NCBI GenBank assembly: GCA_949300335.1
Contig: CASGDV010000138.1
Span: 1-33,249, forward strand
Reading direction: 5' to 3'
Origin: an uncultured Bacteroidales bacterium
Lineage (GTDB): Bacteria > Bacteroidota > Bacteroidia > Bacteroidales > UBA932
DNA length: 33,249 bases
Numbering within the stretch: the stretch's first letter is position 1; the number at the start of each line of letters is the position of its first letter. The notes beneath the pieces were generated by a model. It was given only the letters and a program-made list of their open reading frames with translations. It made no database searches and was not told where the DNA came from. Shown in pieces: positions 1-8,435 of this stretch. A program made the position numbers and the translations under genes.

Positions 1-122
1 TTTCCTGTGAACATAGGCAGACGGATCAATTGGTCAGCCCAAAGTTACGATTCAAGTCGTGTACACGAAAAAACCTTTGTAATTAACTAAAAATTAAACA
101 ATTATAAACTTTTAACAGTCCC
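1..122. other. Left-edge intergenic DNA
   Basis: No gene is visible here. The segment is AT-rich at 75-120. It holds a perfect 12-base palindrome, TCGTGTACACGA, at 57-68, and CAAAGTTA at 40-47, which read leftward is TAACTTTG and fits the Bacteroidetes -7 consensus TAnnTTTG. The likely reading is a promoter for a gene beyond the left edge, but no clear TTG -33 element is seen, so this stays tentative. Confidence 0.4.
40..68 (-). promoter_or_regulatory. Possible leftward promoter with palindrome
   Basis: Read leftward, TAACTTTG (47 to 40) matches TAnnTTTG. The palindrome TCGTGTACACGA at 57-68 lies where RNA polymerase would contact the -20 to -30 region, so it could be an operator. The -33 TTG is missing or degenerate. 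The regulated gene would be outside the window. Confidence 0.3.
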
Positions 123-404
123 TTAACGGGACACTAGTGAATAATTATCATACAACTTCTGAACTGATGGCAAAGCTTTCCTGCAATCAGGACAACCGGT
201 ATTGAAAAACACTATACACGAAACATGTCCGTCAAGCGTTCTGTCAGAAACCATGGTCCCGTCAGACATTCTTACAGCAAATACAGGCAATTTGTCCCCC
301 GGTTCCAGGACATTACCTCCGATTTTTCCATCATCAGAACGAATGCATGAGACTACGGATGCTGCATACATAATGACAGAAAGGAATATGGCAAGACGGC
401 TCAT
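123..404 (-). CDS. Truncated thioredoxin/TlpA-like lipoprotein
   Basis: This 93-residue product starts with a lipoprotein signal (hydrophobic 4-18, then VVSC with the lipidated Cys at 20). It continues into the first half of a thioredoxin-like fold: the PGDKLPVFAV strand, then VSCIVFFNTG followed by CPDC at 71-74. Family members with this layout (periplasmic redoxin lipoproteins of Bacteroidales) normally run about 70-90 residues beyond the CxxC helix, with a later cis-proline strand. Here the protein stops 19 residues after CPDC, at LVSR, and no continuation is seen in the other minus-strand frames down to position 1. It may be a deletion remnant or a pseudogene. The CxxC pair is intact, but without the second half of the fold normal redox function is doubtful. 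Confidence 0.55.
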   Translation of the reverse strand: MSRLAIFLSVIMYAASVVSCIRSDDGKIGGNVLEPGDKLPVFAVRMSDGTMVSDRTLDGHVSCIVFFNTGCPDCRKALPSVQKLYDNYSLVSR

Positions 405-495
405 AAGACAAATCGCTTATGAATGCGAAAATATATCAACCGGTAATCTTCTGCAAATGTTTTTCATGAAACCAAACATGGGCATGGCTAAAAAA

Positions 496-526
496 TTGTA
501 TTAATCCTGCCAGTTTCATATATTTG
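496..526 (+). promoter_or_regulatory. Bacteroidetes-type promoter for GH92 gene
   Basis: TTG at 496-498 and TATATTTG at 519-526 are separated by 20 bases, matching the known Bacteroidetes primary sigma pattern TTG-N19-21-TAnnTTTG. Transcription would start near 533, giving a leader of about 40 bases before the ATG at 573. Confidence 0.65.
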
Positions 527-572
527 TACATACAAAACAGTTAAAGTTCAGACACATAATCATCGCATAATT

Positions 573-2873
573 ATGAAACACCTGAAAACACGAATTCTCC
601 ATGCAATCATTTTGGGATTGATTCCTTTTCTTGCAAATGCACGAACCGGAGAGAAAAGGCCGTCGGAATATGTCGACATGTTTATCGGGACATCCAATTC
701 AAGATGGATGCTCGGTCCTTATGCACAGGTACCATTCGGCATGGTACAGCTCGGACCCGACAATCAGGGAAACGTATGGATGGGAGGATATGAATATTCA
801 ATAAACAACGTCTCCGGATTCAGCCATCTCCACGCATGGACGATGGGAGGTCTCATGATTATGCCTGCAACTGCAGACCTGGCCCTGAGCAATCCGTCAA
901 CGGACTCCCCTTACCTGGGAGCTAATGCAGGATACCACTCACGCATAATGAAGGAAACGGAAAAAGCATCTCCAGGATACTATTCAGTAGAACTTTATGA
1001 CCATAAAGTCAAGGCGGAACTGACAGCTACGACCCACTGCGGAGTACACAGATACACATTTCCGGAAATGAAGGAATCAAGGATACTCATAGACCTGCTC
1101 TTCCCTACCGAATGGGATTACGGATTTTCCGTAAAAGACGCAGCCATAACGAAGGTCAGTGACACGGAACTTGAAGGATATGCCATGTGCCAGTCCGGCC
1201 CGTGGAGCTGGTGGAATGAATACAAGTTGCATTTTGTTCTTAAGTTCGACCGTCCTTTCGACAGACTTGACGGCTGGAATGCTCAGGGAATCCATACGGA
1301 CATCAATGAAATAAAAGGCAGCGGAGACATCGGCGCATTCCCGATATATGAAACTTCCGAAGGTGACGTCATTACGGTATGCTCGGGACTTTCACTTGTA
1401 AGCATCAGTCAGGCAAGACTGAATATGGAAACAGAGCTCGGCAGACTTGATTACGACTTTGACAAGGTTGCGGAAGCCGCCCGGAACGAATGGGATACTC
1501 TTTTGGGAAAAATAAAAATAGAAGGAGGAACAGAAAAAGACAAGGTAAAATTCTATACCAACCTGTACAGGGCATTTGCCGGGAAACAGACATGGAGCGA
1601 TGTCAACGGCAAATACATTGATGCCATGGAAGAGGAAAGACAGCTGGAAAGCGGAAAGATGTACGGAGGCGACGCATTCTGGAATTCGTACTGGAATCTG
1701 AACGGATTATGGTCAATCATATCTCCTGAAATCATAGACAACTGGGTCACAACCCAGCTGGAAATGTTCAGGCACACAGGCTGGACCTGCAAGGGCCCTG
1801 CCGGACTCGAATACTCGGGAATAATGGAAGGCTCGCATGAAACCGCGCTCATGGTCTCCGCATACAGGAAAGGCATACGCAAGGACGGCAGGGAAATATA
1901 TGAAGCAGTCCTGAAGAACGTGACTGAACCTGGAATCAACCATCCTGGAGGAGGCAATGCAGGCAATCCGCTGCTGGACAAGTATATTGAATACGGTTAC
2001 ATGCCTATGGAATACGGCGTGATATCCAAGACCCTGGACTATGCCTACGATGACTGGTGTGTAGCACAGATGGCGTATGCCGTAGGAGACAGGAAAAAAG
2101 GACGGGAACTGGAAAAACGCTCCATGAATTACAAAAATGCCTTTCATCCCGAACTCAAATATGTAGTTAGAAGGGATACTACAGGAAACTGGGACCCCCA
2201 CTTTGACAAATTCTCCAACGCAGGCTTCATCGAAGGCAACAGTTGGCAATATTCCTGGTATGTCCCGCATGACATCCCGGGGCTCGTTGAACTAATCGGC
2301 AGTGACGAATTCAACAGACGTCTTGAAGAAGGTTTCGCCAAATCCGAAAAATACAGGTTTGCAGCCCATGTATTCGACAGAACGAGCGGTCAGACTGCTG
2401 AATTCTACATCAACCACGGAAACGAAGTAAACATGTGTACGCCGTTCCTCTTCAACTACTCGGGCAAACCGTGGAATGCACAGAAATGGTCAAGAGCCAT
2501 CCTTAATGAATTTTACGGAGACACTCCTTACCACGGATGGGAAGGAGACGAAGACGAAGGACAGATGAGCGCATGGTATGTCATGGGAGCAATGGGACTC
2601 TTCGAAATGGATGGAGGCTGTTCGGCAGACCCCCACCTTGAAATCGGCAGTCCGCTGTTCGACAGAATCACAGTAGAACTCGACGGCAGATATTATACCG
2701 GTAAATACTTCACCATAGAAACGGTCAACAACTCTAAGGAAAACGTATTCATCCAAAAGGCATGGCTCAACGGCAAAAGGCTGACAGAGCCAAGGATACC
2801 TTTCAGGGCCATTGCCGAAGGAGGGACGCTCAAACTCGAAATGGGACCGTATCCTGCTGCGGACTGCTTCTGA
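573..2873 (+). CDS. Secreted GH92 family alpha-mannosidase
   Basis: This 766-residue protein has a signal peptide (1-23, ending ANA) and then the GH92 opening VDMFIGT...QVPFGMVQLGPD, where an N-terminal beta-sandwich leads into an (alpha/alpha)6 barrel. Recognisable family blocks are HETALMVSAY, GNPLLDKYIEYGYMP, DDWCVAQMAYAVGD, EGNSWQYSW with E554, GNEVN with E618, and the acidic loop GDEDEGQMSAW at 658-668. By analogy with studied GH92 enzymes, E554 is the candidate general acid and D659/D661 the candidate calcium-dependent base region; these assignments are inferred. GNEV replaces the commoner GNEP. GH92 enzymes are calcium-dependent exo-alpha-mannosidases acting on N-glycans or yeast mannan, usually in periplasm or at the surface. 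Linkage specificity cannot be read from sequence. The gene stands alone with its own promoter. Confidence 0.93.
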   Translation: MKHLKTRILHAIILGLIPFLANARTGEKRPSEYVDMFIGTSNSRWMLGPYAQVPFGMVQLGPDNQGNVWMGGYEYSINNVSGFSHLHAWTMGGLMIMPATADLALSNPSTDSPYLGANAGYHSRIMKETEKASPGYYSVELYDHKVKAELTATTHCGVHRYTFPEMKESRILIDLLFPTEWDYGFSVKDAAITKVSDTELEGYAMCQSGPWSWWNEYKLHFVLKFDRPFDRLDGWNAQGIHTDINEIKGSGDIGAFPIYETSEGDVITVCSGLSLVSISQARLNMETELGRLDYDFDKVAEAARNEWDTLLGKIKIEGGTEKDKVKFYTNLYRAFAGKQTWSDVNGKYIDAMEEERQLESGKMYGGDAFWNSYWNLNGLWSIISPEIIDNWVTTQLEMFRHTGWTCKGPAGLEYSGIMEGSHETALMVSAYRKGIRKDGREIYEAVLKNVTEPGINHPGGGNAGNPLLDKYIEYGYMPMEYGVISKTLDYAYDDWCVAQMAYAVGDRKKGRELEKRSMNYKNAFHPELKYVVRRDTTGNWDPHFDKFSNAGFIEGNSWQYSWYVPHDIPGLVELIGSDEFNRRLEEGFAKSEKYRFAAHVFDRTSGQTAEFYINHGNEVNMCTPFLFNYSGKPWNAQKWSRAILNEFYGDTPYHGWEGDEDEGQMSAWYVMGAMGLFEMDGGCSADPHLEIGSPLFDRITVELDGRYYTGKYFTIETVNNSKENVFIQKAWLNGKRLTEPRIPFRAIAEGGTLKLEMGPYPAADCF

Positions 2874-2934
2874 TTTTCAAATCGGCACGGCCCATATAAA
2901 TGTCTCCATTATACCACTGTTCAGGAAAAAATTG

Positions 2935-2942
2935 TATCTTTG
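2935..2942 (+). promoter_or_regulatory. -7 element of tmRNA promoter
   Basis: TATCTTTG fits TAnnTTTG exactly and lies 13 bases before the mature tmRNA 5' end at 2956, so only a short leader would need trimming. A good TTG is not seen 19-21 bases upstream. Confidence 0.55.
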
Positions 2943-2955
2943 CATCCTGTTCAAT

Positions 2956-3351
2956 GGGGCTGTTTTGGTTTTGACAGCATATGACATTGGACGGTAAGCA
3001 CGTCGGGCGTCGGAGGTTTGCCCGTTAATCTCAGCTTCCAAAACATTAGTTGGCAACAACAATTATGCACTCGCTGCGTAGTCTACCAGGTAGTCTAGCT
3101 TAATCCATGCCGCCAAGGCTGCGGCAAGGACGAGTATCCCTCCAGACTTTAGGCCGGTTATGTCTGGAATACGGGGTATCATTCAAACCGGATGCACGGA
3201 GGGACTCCTTTAAACTCCGCCAAGAAACAAAGGATAAGCCGCCATTGGCCGGTCTTTCGGCAGATGACGGACGAAAATCAAAGAAAGACTAAGCGTGTAG
3301 AAAGCCCTCTGGTGCTATGTTTGGACGGCGGTTCGAGTCCGCCCAGCTCCA
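2956..3351 (+). ncRNA. ssrA: Transfer-messenger RNA (tmRNA)
   Basis: The 5' GGGGCTG (2956-2962) pairs with CAGCTCC (3344-3350) to form a tRNA-like acceptor stem with one G-U pair, followed by discriminator A at 3351; CCA is not encoded. The T arm is GGCGG-TTCGAGT-CCGCC at 3327-3343. The mRNA-like part has a resume codon GGC at 3052 and reads GNNNYALAA before TAG at 3079-3081. The YALAA end is the conserved protease-recognition tail. Length (396 bases) is normal for a one-piece tmRNA. It rescues ribosomes stalled on broken mRNAs together with SmpB, which is not in this window. Confidence 0.95.
3052..3081 (+). other. tmRNA tag-peptide reading frame
   Basis: Codons GGC AAC AAC AAT TAT GCA CTC GCT GCG then TAG encode GNNNYALAA. 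The upstream TTAGTT resembles the UAGUC element that positions the resume codon in E. coli tmRNA. The tag differs from the GETNYALAA-like tag I recall for Bacteroides only in the two residues after Gly. Confidence 0.88.
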
Positions 3352-3358
3352 CAAGGGT

Positions 3359-3410
3359 GAGGATGATCCCAAAGCCATAAGGCTTTGAAGTCATCCTCTT
3401 CTCTATTTTA
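3359..3410 (+). terminator. Intrinsic terminator after tmRNA
   Basis: Two stacked stems form one hairpin: GAGGATGA (3359-3366) with TCATCCTC (3391-3398), and inside it AAAGCC (3371-3376) with GGCTTT (3381-3386) around an ATAA loop. A pyrimidine/T-rich tail (TTCTCTATTTTA) follows. It begins eight bases after the tmRNA end. Confidence 0.8.
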
Positions 3411-3802
3411 TTGAATAGGAGATATGGCCAGAATAACATCGGAACACTGACTTTTTCCCCCCCCACTCTACCAGGCTCCATTTCACCTGACGGCCAACCC
3501 TGACAGCTGGCTACCAAAAGAGACATCCTGTCACTCTGGAGCATGGATATGAATTTTCAACCTGTCGGCCAAAAAATTACTGTGCCTCGCAAAAAATCAT
3601 GTCCTCAGGGAATAGCAGGATTTTCATCTGAATGGTATCGGAATAGGGTATCAAAAAATTTCATGTTATAATTTGAAATAAATAGAATCCTGCAAGGGCA
3701 TAGATTATAACAATTACGCCTCATGTCATTAGGAAAATAAAGCAGCAATTTCAGCAAACACAATAAATCCTGGTAATCATTTCACCGTTGGCTCATCATT
3801 AG
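3411..3802. other. Gene-free region between tmRNA and gltB
   Basis: No credible coding frame or RNA is seen. The stretch contains a C8 homopolymer after T5 at about 3454-3466 and AT-rich DNA approaching gltB. Apparent leftward coding that overlaps the tmRNA 3' end is a known artefact (see rejected items). Confidence 0.5.
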
Positions 3803-3860
3803 TAATTTTGTCAATGAGAAAAGAGGCCCTGAAGCTTATCCCCATCAACGGTACCAGGGC
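3803..3860 (+). promoter_or_regulatory. Putative gltB promoter and leader hairpin
   Basis: TAATTTTG at 3803-3810 matches TAnnTTTG; the -33 region is weak. A start near 3817 would give a leader of about 55 bases. This leader contains GCCCTG (3826-3831) and CAGGGC (3855-3860), which can pair into a 6-base stem ending 12 bases before the gltB ATG. The hairpin could affect translation or transcription of the operon; that role is inferred only. Confidence 0.45.
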
Positions 3861-3872
3861 GAGAAACGAACA

Positions 3873-6800
3873 ATGAAACTGACACGAAAAGCTATGGAAG
3901 AGAAAAACTATCATACACTTTCAAGTGTTGAGCCTGCACAGTACAAAAACTCGGGAGTTCCCTTCAGCGGACTTTACAGTGAAGAAAACGAACACGACGC
4001 ATGTGGAGTAGGCATGCTTGTAAACATTCACGGAGACAAATCCCATGAACTGGTTGATTCCGCACTGAAAGTCCTTGAAAACATGAAACACCGCGGTGCG
4101 GAAGGTGCGGATGACAAGACCGGAGACGGTGCCGGAATAATGTTGCAGATTCCTCATGAATTCATACTGCTCCAGGGAATTCCAGTACCTGAAAAAGGGA
4201 AATACGGAACCGGCCTTGTTTTCCTGCCCAAGGACGTAAAGCGCCAAGAAGAAATTCTCAGCATTGTCATCGAAGAAATAGAAAAGGAAGGGCTGACTCT
4301 GATGCATCTCAGGGCAGTACCTGTAAATTCCCATATTCTGGGACATGATGCTCTTGAGAACGAACCTGAAATAAAACAGATATTCATAACAGGATACAAT
4401 CCCGGGGAAAACTTTGAAAAAAAACTGTACATTACCAGAAAACGGATTGAAAAACGCATTTCCGACGACACGTTCTACATCGTGTCGCTCTCGAGCAAGA
4501 CTATAGTATATAAAGGTATGCTCTCATCGACTCAGGTAAGAGAATACTTTCCCGATTTATCGCAACCGTACTTCACCAGCGGCATTGCACTCGTACACTC
4601 GCGTTTCAGCACTAACACGTTCCCGACATGGAGTCTGGCGCAGCCGTTCAGAATACTTGCGCACAACGGAGAAATCAACACTATAAGGGGGAACCGTTCA
4701 TGGATGAAGGCGAGGGAAAGCGTTCTGGCAACTCCGGAAATAAGTAACATGAAGGAAATCGAACCTGTCATACAGAAAGGTATGAGCGACAGTGCTTCAC
4801 TTGACAATGTACTGGAATTTTTCCTCATGTCCGGCATGAGCCTTCCTCATGCCATGGCCATGCTCATACCGGAATCCTTCAATGACAAGAATCCGATTTC
4901 GGAAGACCTGAAAGCATTTTACGAATACCATTCAATTCTCATGGAACCATGGGACGGACCTGCTGCACTTCTGTTTACGGACGGAAGATATGCGGGAGGA
5001 ATGCTGGACAGAAACGGTCTGCGGCCGGCAAGGTACCTCATTACAGCAAAAGGAATGATGGTCGTTGCCAGCGAAGCTGGAGTCATAGACTTCGAACCGT
5101 CCGAAATACTTTCCAAAGGACGGCTCCAGCCGGGAAAAATGATTATGGTAGACACCCAGGAAGGGAAAATCTATGAAGACTCTGAACTGAAACAGGAACT
5201 TGCCAAAGCCAGACCATATAAAAAATGGCTCTCTGAAAACAGAATAGAACTCGACAATCTCCGAAGCGGAAGAAAAGTCGACAACTCCGTATCCGGATAT
5301 GAAACGAAAATCAGAGTTTTCGGCTATACGAGAGAAGACATTAACAATATCATCGCCCCTATGTGCATTAACGGATCGGAACCGGTGGCATCAATGGGTA
5401 ATGACACTCCGCTTGCAATTCTGTCAGGTAAGCCCCAGCTCCTGTTCAACTATTTCAGGCAGCAGTTCGCACAGGTAACCAACCCTCCAATAGACCCTAT
5501 CAGGGAAGAACTTGTAATGTCGCTATCAGAATATATCGGAGCCGTCGGAGCGAACATACTTGTACCGGACGAGAAACACTGCAAAATGGTAAAACTGCCT
5601 CATCCTGTACTTACGAACACTCAACTCGACATTCTCTGCAACATAAGGTACAAAGGCTTCAAGACCATAAAACTGCAGACACTTTTCGAAGTATCGAAAG
5701 GCAGAACAGGCCTCAAGAATGCCCTGAACGACCTATGTGCAAAAGCGGAACAATCTGTCGATGACGGAGTGAACTACATAATCCTTTCAGACCGTGAAGT
5801 GGATGAGCATCATGCTCCAATCCCGTCCCTGCTTGCCGTAAGTGCGGTTCACCATCACCTGATATCCGTCCACAAAAGGGTGCAGACTGCTCTCATTGTA
5901 GAAAGCGGAGAGATAAGGGAAGTCATGCATGCAGCACTTCTGCTCGGATACGGAGCAAGCGCAATCAACCCGTACATGGCCTTCGCTGCAATAGAAAAGA
6001 CTGTCAGCAAAGGAGACATACAGATGGACTATGCTACAGCAGAAAAGAATTATATCAAGGCAATTTGCAAAGGCCTGTACAAGATAATGAGCAAAATGGG
6101 AATAAGCACCATCCGCTCATACAGGGGCGCAAAAATATTTGAAGCGATAGGCCTCAGCGAAGACCTTCTTTCACAATATTTCGACACAAAAACATCCACA
6201 ATCGGAGGTATCGGCCTTGAAGAAATAGCTAAAGACATGATCCGTTTCCATGAAAACGGCTTCAAATGCGGCACAGATTCCATACTGCCGCACGAAGGAC
6301 AGTTCTCCTACAGAAAAGACGGAGAGCGGCACGCATGGAATCCGGAAACAATAAGCACGCTCCAGCTGGCGGTAAGACTGGGAAGCTACAAGAAATTCAA
6401 GGAGTTTACGAAACTGGCAGACAACGGAGAATCGCCTATATTCCTGAGAGACTTCTTCACCTTCAGGAAAAATCCTATACCGGTCGAAGAAACGGAACCT
6501 GCAGAAAACATAATCAGACGTTTCGTGACAGGAGCCATGTCATTCGGTGCAATAAGCAAAGAAGCACATGAAGCTATGGCACTGGCAATGAACAGCCTCG
6601 GAAGCAGGAGCAACACCGGAGAAGGCGGAGAAGACAGCAGCAGATTCCATGAAAAAGTTGACGGCATATCACTGAACAGCAAAACAAAACAGATAGCCTC
6701 GGGACGTTTCGGAGTCACTGCAGAATATCTGGCCAATGCCGAAGAAATACAAATAAAAATAGCCCAGGGTGCAAAGCCGGGTGAAGGAGGACAACTTCCG

Positions 6801-8423
6801 GGATTCAAGGTTGACAAGATCATCGCAAAAACAAGACACTCGATATCCGGAATCTCACTGATATCCCCGCCTCCACACCACGACATATACTCGATAGAAG
6901 ACCTTGCGCAACTTATTTTCGACCTGAAAAACGTCAATCCGAAAGCCATAATCAGCGTAAAACTAGTTGCTGAAAGCGGAGTGGGCACGATTGCGGCCGG
7001 AGTATCGAAAGCAAAAGCCGACATAATAGTGATATCGGGAGCGGAAGGAGGTACGGGAGCATCACCGGCATCATCCGTGAGATATGCCGGAATTTCTCCG
7101 GAGATAGGTCTTTCCGAGACACAGCAGACACTAGTCCTGAACGGGCTCAGGAACCAGGTCCGTCTTCAGGTAGACGGACAGCTGAAAACCGGCAAGGACA
7201 TAATCTCAATGGCAATCCTTGGAGCAGACGAATACGCATTCGGAACTGCCGCGCTGATTGTACTCGGATGTGTCATGATGAGGAAATGCCACTCCAACAC
7301 ATGTCCGGTAGGTATAGCCACACAGGACGAAACGCTCAGAAAAAACTTCAGAGGCAACTACAAATACCTTATAAACTACTTCAGATTCCTGGCGGAGGAA
7401 GTAAGGGAATATCTTGCCGAAATGGGCTGCAGAAGCCTCGATGAAATCATAGGTCATACGGAACTCATCAGGCCTGACGCATCCAAGATGAAAGGAAAGG
7501 CATCAAGACTTGATTTCTCGAGATTGCTTGCGGCAACTGACAGCGGAAACCCGCTGCACTACATATCATTCAAGGACAATGAAATTTCAGATGCCAAGGA
7601 CATTGAAATCATCAAGGCAGCCGGAGAATCTTTAAAAAGCCGGAAAGAAATCTCCCTTGAATATGCCATATCAAATACGGACAGGGCAGTCGGCGCAATG
7701 TTGTCAGGGGCAGTTGCATTGAAATACGGGAATAAGGGACTCCCGGACGAGAGCATAACCGTAAAATTCAAAGGATCCGCCGGACAAAGTTTCGGAGCTT
7801 TCCTTGCAGGAGGAATATATTTCCGCCTTGAAGGAGAAGCAAACGACTACCTCGGAAAAAGCCTCAGTGGAGGAAAAATATCAGTAAGACCTCCGCAACG
7901 GAGCGGTTTTGAACCGGAAAGCAACACCATAGCAGGCAACACCCTGCTGTACGGCGCGACAAGCGGCGAAGCGTACATCAACGGCAAGGCCGGAGAACGC
8001 TTTGCAGTACGAAACTCGGGAGCTATTGCGGTAGTCGAAGGTGTAGGTGACCACTGCTGCGAATACATGACAGGAGGACGCGTTGTAGTCCTTGGTGAAA
8101 CGGGACGCAACTTCGCTGCAGGAATGAGCGGAGGTCTGGCCTATGTCTGGGACAAGGACAACAAATTCGACTACTTCTGCAATATGGAAATGGTGGAACT
8201 GTCATTGCTCGAGGACGCCTCATCAAGAAAGGAACTTCACGAGCTGATCAGGAAACACTACCTGTATACAGGTTCCCCGCTGGCAGGAAGAATTCTCGAC
8301 AACTGGAACAAATATGTGGAAGAATTCATTCAGGTCACGCCGATTGAATACAAGAAAGTGCTTGCAGAAGAACAAATGAAAAAGCTGCAGCAGAAACTGG
8401 CTGAAGTTCAACGAGATTACTAA
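3873..8423 (+). CDS. gltB: Glutamate synthase large (alpha) subunit
   Basis: This 1516-residue cytoplasmic enzyme has the usual GltB layout. The glutaminase domain has its N-terminal nucleophile Cys in DACGVGM at C44, so a 43-residue propeptide must be removed. The central domain and the FMN-binding synthase barrel follow (GAMSFGAISKEAHEAMALAM; SNTGEGGED), then the 3Fe-4S cysteines C1133, C1139 and C1144 in CVMMRKCHSNTC, and the C-terminal GXGXG beta-helix (GGRVVVLGETGRNFAAGMSGG). It moves ammonia from glutamine through an internal tunnel to 2-oxoglutarate, making two glutamates with electrons from the small subunit. An in-frame ATG at 3894 is an alternative start. gltD begins 12 bases downstream. 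Confidence 0.97.
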   Translation: MKLTRKAMEEKNYHTLSSVEPAQYKNSGVPFSGLYSEENEHDACGVGMLVNIHGDKSHELVDSALKVLENMKHRGAEGADDKTGDGAGIMLQIPHEFILLQGIPVPEKGKYGTGLVFLPKDVKRQEEILSIVIEEIEKEGLTLMHLRAVPVNSHILGHDALENEPEIKQIFITGYNPGENFEKKLYITRKRIEKRISDDTFYIVSLSSKTIVYKGMLSSTQVREYFPDLSQPYFTSGIALVHSRFSTNTFPTWSLAQPFRILAHNGEINTIRGNRSWMKARESVLATPEISNMKEIEPVIQKGMSDSASLDNVLEFFLMSGMSLPHAMAMLIPESFNDKNPISEDLKAFYEYHSILMEPWDGPAALLFTDGRYAGGMLDRNGLRPARYLITAKGMMVVASEAGVIDFEPSEILSKGRLQPGKMIMVDTQEGKIYEDSELKQELAKARPYKKWLSENRIELDNLRSGRKVDNSVSGYETKIRVFGYTREDINNIIAPMCINGSEPVASMGNDTPLAILSGKPQLLFNYFRQQFAQVTNPPIDPIREELVMSLSEYIGAVGANILVPDEKHCKMVKLPHPVLTNTQLDILCNIRYKGFKTIKLQTLFEVSKGRTGLKNALNDLCAKAEQSVDDGVNYIILSDREVDEHHAPIPSLLAVSAVHHHLISVHKRVQTALIVESGEIREVMHAALLLGYGASAINPYMAFAAIEKTVSKGDIQMDYATAEKNYIKAICKGLYKIMSKMGISTIRSYRGAKIFEAIGLSEDLLSQYFDTKTSTIGGIGLEEIAKDMIRFHENGFKCGTDSILPHEGQFSYRKDGERHAWNPETISTLQLAVRLGSYKKFKEFTKLADNGESPIFLRDFFTFRKNPIPVEETEPAENIIRRFVTGAMSFGAISKEAHEAMALAMNSLGSRSNTGEGGEDSSRFHEKVDGISLNSKTKQIASGRFGVTAEYLANAEEIQIKIAQGAKPGEGGQLPGFKVDKIIAKTRHSISGISLISPPPHHDIYSIEDLAQLIFDLKNVNPKAIISVKLVAESGVGTIAAGVSKAKADIIVISGAEGGTGASPASSVRYAGISPEIGLSETQQTLVLNGLRNQVRLQVDGQLKTGKDIISMAILGADEYAFGTAALIVLGCVMMRKCHSNTCPVGIATQDETLRKNFRGNYKYLINYFRFLAEEVREYLAEMGCRSLDEIIGHTELIRPDASKMKGKASRLDFSRLLAATDSGNPLHYISFKDNEISDAKDIEIIKAAGESLKSRKEISLEYAISNTDRAVGAMLSGAVALKYGNKGLPDESITVKFKGSAGQSFGAFLAGGIYFRLEGEANDYLGKSLSGGKISVRPPQRSGFEPESNTIAGNTLLYGATSGEAYINGKAGERFAVRNSGAIAVVEGVGDHCCEYMTGGRVVVLGETGRNFAAGMSGGLAYVWDKDNKFDYFCNMEMVELSLLEDASSRKELHELIRKHYLYTGSPLAGRILDNWNKYVEEFIQVTPIEYKKVLAEEQMKKLQQKLAEVQRDY

Positions 8424-8435
8424 AAACTTGAATCC

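Noticed and set aside
202-504. Rightward 100-residue frame opposite the thioredoxin-like gene
   Set aside because: It is mostly antisense to the lipoprotein start and runs into the GH92 promoter region; no domain or signal peptide is seen.
3107-3292. Rightward frames of about 60 residues inside 2956-3351
   Set aside because: They lie within the tmRNA, whose acceptor stem, T arm and tag frame explain the sequence.
3454-3466. T5-C8 homopolymer as a phase-variable switch
   Set aside because: It is not inside a gene and not positioned in a recognisable promoter spacer, so a switching role has no support.
3278-3544. Leftward 88-residue frame containing GGLEPPSKHSTRGL
   Set aside because: It is antisense to the tmRNA 3' end and T arm. 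Frames with LGGLEPP-like text are a familiar false product of tRNA and tmRNA sequences.
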